DNA from: Imhoffiella fuscus | Lineage (GTDB): Bacteria > Pseudomonadota > Gammaproteobacteria > Chromatiales > Chromatiaceae | Direction of reading: 5' to 3' | DNA length: 64,000 nucleotides | Assembly (NCBI RefSeq): GCF_042682685.1 | Contig: NZ_JBHUHX010000007.1 | Span: 62,001-126,000, forward strand | Shown here: positions 45,795 to 54,087 of the stretch, in pieces | Position numbering within the stretch: position 1 is the first letter of the stretch | Layout: each line of letters starts with the position of its first letter | Translations under genes and position numbers: made by a program | Notes under the pieces: generated by a model | Database searches by the model: none | What the model saw: only the letters and a program-made list of their open reading frames with translations | What the model was told of the DNA's origin: nothing

Positions 45795-47194
45795 TTGATC
45801 CAGAGGTGGACCGCGATGCTCGCCAGATAGCCCAGGGCGATCGCCGGGGTCCAGCTGAGATGGGCGAAGAAGGTGTAGGTTCCTCGCGCCTGGCCCATGA
45901 GTGCCACGCCGGCTGCCGAGCCGATGGAGAGCAAGGAGCCGCCGACACCCGCAGTGAGGGTGACCAGGAGCCATTGGGTCTCGTTCATGTCTGGATTCAT
46001 GGTCAGGACCGCGAACATGACCGGGATGTTGTCGACGATGGCCGAGAGCACGCCGACGGTGACGTTTGCGAGGGTCGGCCCCCATTGCTCGTACATGACC
46101 TCGGAGGCCATGGAGAGATAGCCGAGCTGGCCGAGACCGCCGACGCAGAGCACCACGCCGTAGAAGAACAGCAAGGTATCCCATTCGGCGCGGGCGACCT
46201 TGTTGAAGACGTCGAAGGGGGTCATATCGCCGACCAGGGTCGCCTTGTCCTGGTTGCGCAGATGCCAGCTGTCGTGGGTTTCGCGCAGGTAGTAGCCGAA
46301 GAACTGCAGGTATCCCAGGCCGGTCAGCATACCGATGACGGGCGGCAGGTGCAGGAAGTTGTGGAAGCACACTGCGGTGGTGATGGTCGCCAGGAACAGC
46401 AGGATGATGCGGCGCGCGCCACGGCGCATGTGCACGTCTTCGTCGGCTGCGTCCGGCTTGAGGTTGGGGACCGCCAGAAACATGATGGTTGCGGGGACGA
46501 CGAAGTTGACGATCGAGGGGACCAGCAGCTTGAAGAAGCCGAAGAAGTCGACGATGCCCTTCTGCCAGACCATCAGCGTGGTGATGTCGCCAAAGGGACT
46601 GAAAGCGCCGCCGGCGTTGGCTGCGACCACGATGTTGATGCAGGCGAGGGTGACGAAGCGCTTATTGTCGCCGCCGACGGCCATGACCACGGCGCACATG
46701 AGCAGAGCGGTGGTGAGATTGTCGGCGATCGGCGAGATGCAGAAGGCGAGGATACCGGTCATCCAGAACAGCGAGCGGAACCCGAACCCCTTGCGGATGA
46801 GCCAGGCGCGCAGCGCATCGAAGACGAGACGCTCCTCCAGGGCGTTGATGTAGGTCATGGCGACCAGTAGGAAGAGCATCAGCTCGGCATATTCGAGCAG
46901 ATTGTGCCGGACCGCCTCGCCGGCCAGATGCGGCTCGCCATGCAGCGCATAGACGTAGGCGATGAGGCACCAGATGACGCCCGCCGCGATGATGACCGGT
47001 TTGGACTTGCGCAGATGCAGGAATTCCTCGGCCATGACCAGCGCATAGGCCAGGCCGAAGATGATGAGTGCGGTGTAGCCGACCCAATGGGCCGTCAGAT
47101 TGAGGTCGAGATGCTCGGTCGTTCCGGATGCGAAGACCCCAAAAGGGGCGAGCAACGCCAGTAGTCCGATGAAAAGGGTTCGTGCGGAGGGCAT
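45791..47194 (-). CDS. nhaD: Na+/H+ antiporter NhaD
   Basis: 467 residues from ATG 47194 (MPSARTLFIGLLALLAPFGVFA). About 12-13 membrane helices, the first possibly a cleaved signal. NhaD/ArsB-fold signatures: FCISPIADNLTTALLMC, ANAGGAFSPFGDITTLMVWQKG and AIVDNIPVMFAVL. NhaD expels Na+ or Li+ and is found in halophilic, marine and alkaliphilic bacteria, which fits a salt-exposed habitat. The longer open frame upstream is non-coding. Confidence 0.95.
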   Translation of the reverse strand: MPSARTLFIGLLALLAPFGVFASGTTEHLDLNLTAHWVGYTALIIFGLAYALVMAEEFLHLRKSKPVIIAAGVIWCLIAYVYALHGEPHLAGEAVRHNLLEYAELMLFLLVAMTYINALEERLVFDALRAWLIRKGFGFRSLFWMTGILAFCISPIADNLTTALLMCAVVMAVGGDNKRFVTLACINIVVAANAGGAFSPFGDITTLMVWQKGIVDFFGFFKLLVPSIVNFVVPATIMFLAVPNLKPDAADEDVHMRRGARRIILLFLATITTAVCFHNFLHLPPVIGMLTGLGYLQFFGYYLRETHDSWHLRNQDKATLVGDMTPFDVFNKVARAEWDTLLFFYGVVLCVGGLGQLGYLSMASEVMYEQWGPTLANVTVGVLSAIVDNIPVMFAVLTMNPDMNETQWLLVTLTAGVGGSLLSIGSAAGVALMGQARGTYTFFAHLSWTPAIALGYLASIAVHLWIN

Positions 47195-47663
47195 GTGGTT
47201 TCCTCTAGATAGGATCTCGATCCGGACCCGAAATGCAAGGGGTGCCGCAAATACATCATGGCCAGTCGAGCCTCGTCGTTGCCGGGTGGCCCGCGCCAAA
47301 GGCGATTAGTGGTCGGTCGTCAACGAATCGGGTTCTGCGCTGGCGAGAAATGACATTTGCAACAAGACCTCTTCTGCTGGGAAAGTCTCGAATCCGTGTC
47401 TGATGATAAGGCAGCGGAGGAAGATACCTGCTGAGCGCAGTGTCGCCAAGTCGTGAAGATCGAATCCTCGTCGAGGTTCACGTCATTTCATGAGAAATTG
47501 CATCCAAATTGCACCCAATGCGATATGGTCCGGTTCCTTGGTGACGATTGATTCATTTGTTTCTTGGTTCGGGGAGTGATGAGAAGGGTACACGTTAAGT
47601 TTTTGCGGCGCCCGATGATCTGGTCCCATTTCCAGCGCCGGCTGGTCCACCGCACTTGCGGTG
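47195..47663. other. Intergenic region of about 470 bases between divergent nhaD and cobC
   Basis: It must hold promoters for both genes. I find no convincing -35/-10 pair and no cobalamin riboswitch core. It does contain the GGGGAG...GTACACGTTA element copy at 47571-47597, about 65 bases before the cobC start. Confidence 0.5.
47571..47597. repeat. GGGGAG...GTACACGTTA element, copy B
   Basis: A 27-base segment with the same six leading and ten trailing bases as the one at 24810-24838; the middle is diverged and two bases shorter. It lies upstream of cobC in the same orientation as copy A. Confidence 0.4.
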
Positions 47664-48788
47664 ATGGCTCGCGAATGGCAGATTGACTGGCTTCATCCGA
47701 GAATCTCGTTGGCTCGGATTTCCGTTGCCCGATCCCGTTGCAGGGGGGGCGTTTCTATTCGCGTTGGAGATCTTCCTCTGATCGATCTGGCACCACCCGA
47801 GCATGGCGGGCGTTTGCGCCAAGCCGTCGAGCGTTATTGCATTCCAGTCGCCGATTGGCTCGACCTCTCCACCGGCATCAATCCCGTGCCTTGGCCTGTG
47901 CCGCCGCTTGCGGCGGCCTGCTGGGGACGCCTTCCCGAGGACGAGGACGATTTGGAGTCGGCCGCAGCCGACTACTATGGCGCCTCGAACCCCTTGCCGC
48001 TGGCCGGCTCGCAGGCGGCCATTCAGGCCCTGCCCATGCTGCGCGATCCGGGGCGGGCCGGGATCCCGCGTATCGGCTATCGCGAGCATGCCCATGCCTG
48101 GCGCCGTGCCGGGCACACAGTGGTCGAGCTCGACGATGCCGAGATCGAAGAGCGTTTGATCGATGGGGCCGGGGAGCTGGATGTGCTGGTCGTCATCAAT
48201 CCCAACAACCCGAGCGGTCGGCGCTGGCCGGTCGAGCGATTGCTCGATTGGCATGCGCGTCTCGCCGAGCGCGGTGGCTGGCTGGTGGTCGACGAGGCAT
48301 TTATGGACACGACTCCCGAGTCGAGCCTGCTGCCTTATGCCGGCCGAGAGGGACTGGTGGTGCTGCGCTCGCTTGGCAAATTCTTTGGGTTGGCCGGTGC
48401 GCGGGTCGGCTTTCTCTTCGCCGACCTCGGTTTGCGCGAGCGTGTGAGACGGCTGCTCGGGCCCTGGACCCTGGCGGGTCCGGCGCGCGAGGTCGCGCGT
48501 CTGGCCTTGTCGGATCGAGCCTGGCAGGAGACGGAGCGCCGGTCTCTGCATCGGCGCGCAGCGCGTCTCGTCGATCTGCTCGATGGACATGGCCTGCCGC
48601 CCGCCGGTGGTACGGCGCTCTTTCAGTGGGTCAGAACCCATGAGGCCGAGCGGATTCAGGACGTCTTGGCGCGACAGGCCATTTTGGTGCGTCGTTTCGA
48701 TGCCCCGAACAGTCTGCGTTTCGGTCTGCCGGGCGATGAATCGGGCTGGGCGCGTCTGGACGCCGCTTTGACGCGTGCGTGTCGATGA
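47664..48788 (+). CDS. cobC: Threonine-phosphate decarboxylase-like aminotransferase (CobC/CobD type)
   Basis: 374 residues from ATG 47664. The family-like part starts only at about EHGGRLRQAVERYCIPVADWLDLSTGINP (residue 47 on), so the true start may be a later non-ATG codon; AGGGGGGG at 47741-47748 is a possible ribosome site. Fold-type I PLP enzyme: NPNNPSGR, VVDEAFMDT, and SLGKFFGLAGARVGF with the PLP lysine. In cobalamin synthesis it makes (R)-1-amino-2-propanol phosphate from threonine phosphate. It overlaps the CobT-like gene by ATGA. Confidence 0.9.
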   Translation: MAREWQIDWLHPRISLARISVARSRCRGGVSIRVGDLPLIDLAPPEHGGRLRQAVERYCIPVADWLDLSTGINPVPWPVPPLAAACWGRLPEDEDDLESAAADYYGASNPLPLAGSQAAIQALPMLRDPGRAGIPRIGYREHAHAWRRAGHTVVELDDAEIEERLIDGAGELDVLVVINPNNPSGRRWPVERLLDWHARLAERGGWLVVDEAFMDTTPESSLLPYAGREGLVVLRSLGKFFGLAGARVGFLFADLGLRERVRRLLGPWTLAGPAREVARLALSDRAWQETERRSLHRRAARLVDLLDGHGLPPAGGTALFQWVRTHEAERIQDVLARQAILVRRFDAPNSLRFGLPGDESGWARLDAALTRACR

Positions 48789-49606
48789 CTGCTGTCAGTG
48801 CGCGCGTCGAGTCATTGCATGAGGCATCACTTCTCTGGCGAAGCGCTGTGCGGGAATCCGATGTGCGGAGGCCCGACTGGTTGAGCGTTCCGGCTGCGCC
48901 GAGGTGCGTCGGGCCGTTTGGCGATTCGCCGGCTCCACTGCGGTTTGTGGTGTTCGCCGATGGACAGGATCCGAGGGTCGTCCAGGATCGTATCGATAGG
49001 GTCTGGAGTCCGAGGCTGCGTGTCTTCGCGGGATCCATGCGTCAAGCGATCGAGTGCCCCGAGACCGAGGTGTGCGATCTGGGGGCGGCGGAGGGATTCG
49101 GAGCCGGATCCTTCGGCGATGTCTCGGGCGGCCGGGCATCGATCGAACCGGGTCCGCTGAGCAAGCATGTCCTCGATGTCGCATTGAGTCGAGGTCGCCA
49201 TGCCGTGGAGCGTGCCAAATTGGCGGGCTGTGGGTTGTTCGTCGGGGTGGCGTGCGAGTGGGAAGCGGGGGGCATGAGGGCGCGTTCCCATATGGGCGAC
49301 AGCGACCCTTATCGGCGTCTCGCCCGCTGCGGCTGCCGCGAATTCGCCGCGCTTGTTGGGGCGGCCATCGCCGCCGGTCAGATTGGGATTCCCATGCTGT
49401 GTCTCGGGCGGGGCGGGGATGCGGCCTTCTCTCTGATCCGGCGGCTTCACCCTGGCGTTTTGACGTGGCTTGCGCCGAGCCACTTGGCCGATATGCCCCG
49501 CCCTGAGGCGCGCGGGCGGCAGGGGGCTGATTCGTCTGTTCGAACTCAGCTGAGCCCCGCCTCGGAAGGCTCGTGCTTGATCGGCGCGAGATCCTGTTCG
49601 ATCTGA
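48785..49606 (+). CDS. Divergent CobT-like protein, catalytic motifs lost
   Basis: 273 residues from ATG 48785, overlapping the cobC stop. Weak but ordered similarity to CobT (nicotinate-nucleotide:dimethylbenzimidazole phosphoribosyltransferase): LRFVVFADGQDP where CobT has AGDHG, VCDLGAAEG for VxDvGv, GGRASIEPGPLSK for GTxNf..gPAMT, and RCGCREFAALVGAAIAAGQIG then HPGVLTWLAPSH near the end. The GEMGIGNTT loop is replaced (VACEWEAGGMRARS) and the EPGH region with the catalytic Glu is missing (MPRPEA). It is about 75 residues shorter than CobT. It may be a decaying gene or a repurposed paralogue. Its tail overlaps a minus-strand small gene by 61 bases. Confidence 0.6.
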   Translation: MTAVSARVESLHEASLLWRSAVRESDVRRPDWLSVPAAPRCVGPFGDSPAPLRFVVFADGQDPRVVQDRIDRVWSPRLRVFAGSMRQAIECPETEVCDLGAAEGFGAGSFGDVSGGRASIEPGPLSKHVLDVALSRGRHAVERAKLAGCGLFVGVACEWEAGGMRARSHMGDSDPYRRLARCGCREFAALVGAAIAAGQIGIPMLCLGRGGDAAFSLIRRLHPGVLTWLAPSHLADMPRPEARGRQGADSSVRTQLSPASEGSCLIGARSCSI

Positions 49607-49854
49607 TCGTCGCTTGCTTGTCGTTCGTGTTTCAATCGGTGGCGGAGTAGATTGAATTCCCACATCCGTTCGGCGAGGGTGCGGCGAAGATCGGCACGCT
49701 CAAGTTCGGTACTCAGGAGTTTGCGCCCGAGCCATTCGATCCGAATCCCGACGACGTCGAGTTTGGTTCGGGTGACGCTGATCGCTTCTTCCAACCGCCG
49801 TAACCGGTGATCGTCCAAGCTCACGATTCGGCAGCGATTGTGGTGTGTTTCCAT
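49546..49854 (-). CDS. Small coiled-coil protein, unrecognised
   Basis: 102 residues from ATG 49854 with a strong ribosome site (AAGGAG, 9 bases upstream). It begins METHHNRCRIVSLDDHRLRRLEEAIS and then shows heptads of Leu/Ile/Val with many charged residues (about 15-80), predicting a helical coiled coil. No membrane segment or signal. No family recognised. It overlaps the end of the CobT-like gene on the other strand by 61 bases. The ribosome site and regular heptads are the reasons to accept it as real. Confidence 0.6.
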   Translation of the reverse strand: METHHNRCRIVSLDDHRLRRLEEAISVTRTKLDVVGIRIEWLGRKLLSTELERADLRRTLAERMWEFNLLRHRLKHERQASDDQIEQDLAPIKHEPSEAGLS

Positions 49855-50111
49855 GTTTCAGAGACTCCTTTTCATCCGGTTTGGTCGAGAAGGAGCGAGC
49901 CGAATTGGCCTTCGGACCGCGCTTCGGATCGTTCCTCCGTCAGCAGGTCGATCGCGTTCGGTGAATGTGCCCGATTACGTTTTTCATTTTCGTATGTCTT
50001 TATTTCTCAAGCGCCTTTCAGAAAAGGTTGCCCGATTCGACGTGGAGTCGCAACCGTAATCTTGCTGGTTATGCTAATCCGCTTGTCGGTTGGATGAATC
50101 CGGGATAACAC

Positions 50112-51371
50112 TTAATCGCAGGGGTCGGAGCCGACATCGGCGACGAACGGGCCTTCGAGGATCTTGCGCTTGCCTTCGAGGATGAATCCGATGGCGCGCT
50201 CGAAATCAGCGAGTGTCACGATTCTGGATTCGCAGGGACGCATCGAGGCATAGGATGCGGCGAGCAGGACGGCGTTCAGGATGTCGCCGCCCGCTGCGCC
50301 CTTCGAGTAGCGAGCGAGAGTCTCGAAGTCCACGTCCTTGGCGAGCGGGAGTTCGGCCGGGATGTGGCTGCGCCAGATGCGTGCGCGCTGCTCGGTCGCG
50401 GGGAGCTTGAATTCGACATGGGCGAGCATCCGGCGCAGGAATGCGGTGTCGTAGTTGCTCACCAGATTGGAGGCAAAGATGACCGCGCCCTCGAAGTTGT
50501 CGAGTTCGATCAAGGTGGTGCTGCGGGCGACGTTGATGCTGTTGTCGGCCGACTGGGAGACGTCGACGAGACGCTTTCCGAGTATGGAGTCGGCCTCGTC
50601 GAAAAAGAGCAGGGCATCCGTCTCGCGCGCCTTGGCGAAGGCCGCCTTGATGTTCTTGGGGGTCTCGCCGACGTATTTGGACTCCAATTCGGCATAGCTG
50701 ATCTTGAGGATCCGCTTGTCCAGCAGGTCGGCGACGGCGTCGGCAGCCAGGGTCTTGCCCGTGCCGGGCGGTCCGTAGAAGTTGAGTGCGACCCGGCGCC
50801 CGGTTCGGGCGACCGAGGCGAGGTTCCAGGTCTCGTAGAGCAGATCGCGCGAGAGCAGCACGTTGGTGGCCTCGCGGATTTGCTGCAGGGTTTCCGGGTC
50901 GAGGATCAGCTGGTCGAGCCTGTGGCGCGGTGCTACCGGGTCGATTCCTGTCAGACGTTGCGGGTCTTGCTCCGGGGCGGCGGGTGCGGCGGGCGGCGCG
51001 GCGACATCTTCCTGGATCGCGTCCTCGAAGGGGCGCTTGAAACCGCCTCCGGGGACCAGGTCGATGATGGTCTTGGTCGGGTTGAAGTCGACCCGGATCT
51101 TGGGCTTGGAAAGCAGCCCCGGGAATGTGCTCTTGTCCAGCAGCCGGACCAGCTGCTTCAGAAAGGCCATGGAGGCTGCGGGTTCGACCTCGACCGAGGT
51201 GTGCTGGCCAGTCTCCAGACACTGCGGGCAATAGAGCAGCGGGGTGTTCACCACCTCGATCAGATAATGATAGGGATTCGGCTTGGTGCCATGGTTGGAC
51301 AGGACCAGCTCGCAGCCATGGGTGGGGCAGGTCGGTTGTTTGCGTAGCAGTGGGATGATGGATGTCGGCAT
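50112..51371 (-). CDS. AAA+ ATPase with N-terminal zinc ribbon
   Basis: 419 residues. The N-terminus has paired cysteines (C15, C20, C48, C51) resembling a treble-clef or zinc-ribbon. A linker rich in Ala/Pro (about 120-140) leads to a classical AAA module: Walker A GPPGTGKT (200-207), Walker B LLFFDEAD (254-261), SNINVARSTTLIELDNF then an arginine-finger-like YDTAFLRRML, and a C-terminal lid (about 340-400). The module resembles FtsH/spastin/CbbX-type ATPases, but no protease or other partner domain is attached. The client is unknown. Neighbours are a coiled-coil gene and a retropepsin-like protease. Confidence 0.87.
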   Translation of the reverse strand: MPTSIIPLLRKQPTCPTHGCELVLSNHGTKPNPYHYLIEVVNTPLLYCPQCLETGQHTSVEVEPAASMAFLKQLVRLLDKSTFPGLLSKPKIRVDFNPTKTIIDLVPGGGFKRPFEDAIQEDVAAPPAAPAAPEQDPQRLTGIDPVAPRHRLDQLILDPETLQQIREATNVLLSRDLLYETWNLASVARTGRRVALNFYGPPGTGKTLAADAVADLLDKRILKISYAELESKYVGETPKNIKAAFAKARETDALLFFDEADSILGKRLVDVSQSADNSINVARSTTLIELDNFEGAVIFASNLVSNYDTAFLRRMLAHVEFKLPATEQRARIWRSHIPAELPLAKDVDFETLARYSKGAAGGDILNAVLLAASYASMRPCESRIVTLADFERAIGFILEGKRKILEGPFVADVGSDPCD

Positions 51372-51747
51372 GGGGTCGAGTCAGTTCGTGCTGAAGTCCA
51401 AGTTTGGCATCAGTCGGGAAATGATGAGGGGCAGCATGCTTACGATGCCGCCCGCGCACATGAAACCGGACAGGCTTGGACGGTATGCGGAAGGCGTGGA
51501 GCCGGTGTGTTCCTGTGTTGGTGGGGCTTATCCTTTACGGGGTACCTGTCGCAGGATGGTGGCGGTCGCGCCGGAATTCGGTGCCGAATGTGCCAATTGT
51601 CCATAATGCGTAAAGGCATTTCGACTGTTCTTGCCCTTTTTCGTCCTATCGTATGCGGTGGCGCGAAGGTGGTTGTGCGGGGCTTTCGACCCATGGCCAC
51701 GTTTCCTCGAAATCCGCTTTCATATCCGTTTTCGGAGTCTGGACACG
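51372..51747. other. Intergenic region of about 376 bases between divergent AAA+ and protease genes
   Basis: No credible reading frame. A CATAAT hexamer at about 51602-51607 could be a -10 for the protease gene, but no matching -35 is seen at proper spacing. Nothing else is evident. Confidence 0.4.
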
Positions 51748-52515
51748 ATGAAATCCATGGTCCACTGGTATTGGGTGACGTCCCTCCTGCTGTTCGGGGG
51801 GATGGTCTATGCGCAGGGTGCTCCGTCCCGCTCGGGACAGGTCGAGGTGGCGGTCGAACTCGAGCATTTGATGTCCGAGCACGGGTTCAAGGTGCGCGGA
51901 ATCGAGCAGACTCAGGGCGCACTCGGTCATATCGCTGGGGACGAACTGCGGGCGCGGCTCGATACGCTTCTGGAGGCGTTCGATCACATCATTGTCCAGG
52001 CGCCGGGCGGCGGTGTCGAGCGGGTGATCATCTTGGGCGAAAAGTCGGCCTACGTTCCGCCCCCTATGGTCACCAGCGTGGATGGGGCCTCGGAGACGGA
52101 TGACGGCGGTGCGTCCAAGGGCGACGAGATCGTGCTTGGAACCACGCGCAAGGGGTCATCCCATGCAGTGACTCTGACGCTCGAAGGGGTTGGCGGCCAG
52201 AAGGCCGAGGAGTCGTTGCTGATCGACACCGGAGCGGACCAGGTGGTGCTGCCGGTCTCGCTGATGTCGACGCTCGGTATGAGCCCGAGTTCCACGCGGA
52301 GCCAGTCGGTCCAGACCGCGAACGGTTCGGTCGAGGCGTACGTCGGCAAGCTTTCGGCCATCTGGTTGGGCGAGACACGTATCTCGGATGTCGAGGTCGC
52401 CTTCATCGACGACCAGCGTCTTGGCGGCAATTCGCTGCTCGGTATGAGCGTGCTCGGGCGCTTTCGCATGACCATCGACGACGAGAAGAATCAACTCACG
52501 CTGGCGTCCAAGTGA
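51748..52515 (+). CDS. Retropepsin-like aspartic protease, exported, with extra N-terminal domain
   Basis: 255 residues from ATG 51748. Signal peptide about 1-23 (ends VYAQG). Residues 30-100 form an alternating strand/helix pattern (VEVAVELEHLMSEHGFKVRGIEQTQG ... RLDTLLEAFDHIIVQAPGGGVERVIILGE) reminiscent of the STN/secretin N-terminal fold. Residues 125-255 form a single-copy retropepsin-like domain with the active site LLIDTGADQVVLP (D160) and the second-strand GGNSLLGMSVLGRF typical of bacterial clan AA proteases. It should act in the periplasm as a homodimer. Substrate unknown. It converges on the 95-residue coiled-coil gene (24-base gap). Confidence 0.85.
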   Translation: MKSMVHWYWVTSLLLFGGMVYAQGAPSRSGQVEVAVELEHLMSEHGFKVRGIEQTQGALGHIAGDELRARLDTLLEAFDHIIVQAPGGGVERVIILGEKSAYVPPPMVTSVDGASETDDGGASKGDEIVLGTTRKGSSHAVTLTLEGVGGQKAEESLLIDTGADQVVLPVSLMSTLGMSPSSTRSQSVQTANGSVEAYVGKLSAIWLGETRISDVEVAFIDDQRLGGNSLLGMSVLGRFRMTIDDEKNQLTLASK

Positions 52516-52539
52516 AACCGAAACCGCCGGATCGCGTCT

Positions 52540-52827
52540 TCATCGCCCCTGTTTGAGCTGGTGTATCTGCTCACGCAGCTCACGCAGCTCGCTCTGGATC
52601 TGTTCCATGCTGCTGGCGTGCAGCTCCTCGTGCTTGGCCTGATTGAGGGCGATCTGACGGTTGAATTTGCGTTGCTCGTTCAGATCGCTTTCGACACGGC
52701 CCAGGCTGGTGGTGATCTGTTCCAGATGCGCGTTACCCGACTCCAGACGTTCGTCGAGCCCCAGGCGCAGTTTGTTGAGGTTCTCGCGAAGCTCCCTCAG
52801 TAGAACCAGTACGAAGCCGTTGGCCAT
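52540..52827 (-). CDS. Small coiled-coil protein, unrecognised
   Basis: 95 residues from ATG 52827 (MANGFVLVLLRELRENLNKLRLGLDERL); GGAG lies 6 bases before. Nearly the whole chain is one amphipathic coiled coil with regular Leu/Ile heptads to the C-terminus (QSELRELREQIHQLKQGR). No cysteine, signal or membrane helix. No known family. It resembles short helical scaffolds such as those of the SlyX type, but the sequence does not match well. It may be transcribed from the TATAAT-containing site at 52975-52990. Confidence 0.65.
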   Translation of the reverse strand: MANGFVLVLLRELRENLNKLRLGLDERLESGNAHLEQITTSLGRVESDLNEQRKFNRQIALNQAKHEELHASSMEQIQSELRELREQIHQLKQGR

Positions 52828-53181
52828 GGTGTGCTCCAGGGGAGTGGGCGGATCAGAGGGACATGGACGTCGAGGTCTGACATGGTCGTTGCGATCGGGT
52901 CCGGTTAGATACCAACTGCCGTTCGTGCTGCTGCGCACCGCGCCAGCCCAAGTTCGTCTGAAGGGCGGAACGGATTGATAATTATATCAAGAGTGCTGCT
53001 CTTATTGCCGCCTGTGCCGAGCGGCGACGAGTGTAGCGCGCTGCTCCAATGCGCCGGGTCGGTCGCTATGGTGTCATGAAATTTCGACCCGACGCCAGGC
53101 ATCGAGAGGATCCAGGGAGTGGTGGAGACGGATCTATCGCCGTGTGCTGCGGGGGCTCCGGTCAGGTAATCGTTGCGCCTA
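52828..53181. other. Intergenic region of about 354 bases
   Basis: No gene is seen. The only notable signal is the AT-rich inverted repeat at 52975-52990. The end of rimK lies at its right border. Confidence 0.5.
52975..52990 (-). promoter_or_regulatory. AT-rich inverted repeat containing TATAAT
   Basis: TTGATA-ATTA-TATCAA (52975-52990). On the minus strand it contains a perfect TATAAT (52981-52986) about 150 bases upstream of the 95-residue gene, though no good -35 sits 17 bases before it. It resembles an FNR/CRP-family half-site pair, but the TTGAT/ATCAA spacing is 6 rather than 4 bases. Confidence 0.35.
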
Positions 53182-54087
53182 TCATCCCTGACCTCTGGTG
53201 CGCGTCTTGCCGAGTGCCGCGTTTTTTTCGATCAGGTCGATCATGAGGCCAGCAACATCCTTGCTGGTCGTCGACTCGATACCCTCCAGGCCTGGTGATG
53301 AGTTGACTTCCATGACGACCGGTCCGTGGTTTGAACGCAGGATGTCGACACCCGCCACGTTGAGTCCCATGATTTTGGCCGCGCGGGTCGCGGTGGAGCG
53401 CTCTTCCGGTGTGATGCGAATCAGCGAGGCGCTTCCGCCCCGATGCAGGTTGGAGCGGAATTCCCCTTCCTTGGCCTGGCGCTTCATGGCGGCCACTACC
53501 TTGTCACCGATCACCAGGCAGCGGATGTCCGCGCCCTGGGCCTCGCGGATGTATTCCTGGACCAGGATGTTGACCTTGAGGCCCATGAATGCCTCGATCA
53601 CGCTTTCGGCCGCCTGTTGCGTCTCCGCCAAGACCACGCCGATGCCCTGAGTGCCTTCCAGCAGCTTGATGACCAGGGGGGCGCCGCCGACCATTTTGAT
53701 CAGGTCCTGGACGTCATCCGGGGCATGCGCGAAACCGGTGATGGGCAGACCGATGCCCTTGCGTGCCAGCAGTTGCAGCGAGCGCAGCTTATCCCGCGCG
53801 CGGGTAATGGCGACCGATTCGTTGAGCGGATAGACCCCCATCATCTCGAACTGTCTCAGCACGGCTGTGCCGTAGAAGGTTACGGAGGCGCCGATTCGCG
53901 GGATGACGGCATCGAAGTCCTTGAGATCCTCGCCCTTGTAGTGGATCGAGGGCGCGTGCGAGGTGATATTCATGTAACAGCGCAGGACGTCGAGGACCTT
54001 GGTCTCGTGTCCGCGGGCCTGTGCTGCCTCGACCAGACGACGGGTCGAATAGAGCGACGGATTGCGCGAAAGGATGGCGATCTTCAT
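53182..54087 (-). CDS. rimK: Ribosomal protein S6--L-glutamate ligase (RimK)
   Basis: 301 residues, ATP-grasp ligase. N-terminal MKIAILSRNPSLYSTRRLVEAA is the RimK signature. The ATP-grasp core carries GGAPLVIKLLEGTQGIGVVL, VQEYIREAQGADIRCLVIG and the Mg-binding VMEVNSSPGLEGIE. It adds glutamates to the C-terminus of ribosomal protein S6 and, in some species, makes poly-glutamate. No S6 gene is nearby. The 257 bases upstream (54088-54344) to lspA hold nothing evident. Confidence 0.95.
   Translation of the reverse strand: MKIAILSRNPSLYSTRRLVEAAQARGHETKVLDVLRCYMNITSHAPSIHYKGEDLKDFDAVIPRIGASVTFYGTAVLRQFEMMGVYPLNESVAITRARDKLRSLQLLARKGIGLPITGFAHAPDDVQDLIKMVGGAPLVIKLLEGTQGIGVVLAETQQAAESVIEAFMGLKVNILVQEYIREAQGADIRCLVIGDKVVAAMKRQAKEGEFRSNLHRGGSASLIRITPEERSTATRAAKIMGLNVAGVDILRSNHGPVVMEVNSSPGLEGIESTTSKDVAGLMIDLIEKNAALGKTRTRGQG

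Noticed and set aside
47195..47663. Possible cobalamin riboswitch upstream of cobC
   Set aside because: I looked for the conserved B12-box and the GCCACTG/CCCGCAA-type core and did not find them.
52975..52990. FNR box
   Set aside because: The TTGAT and ATCAA halves are 6 bases apart instead of the required 4.
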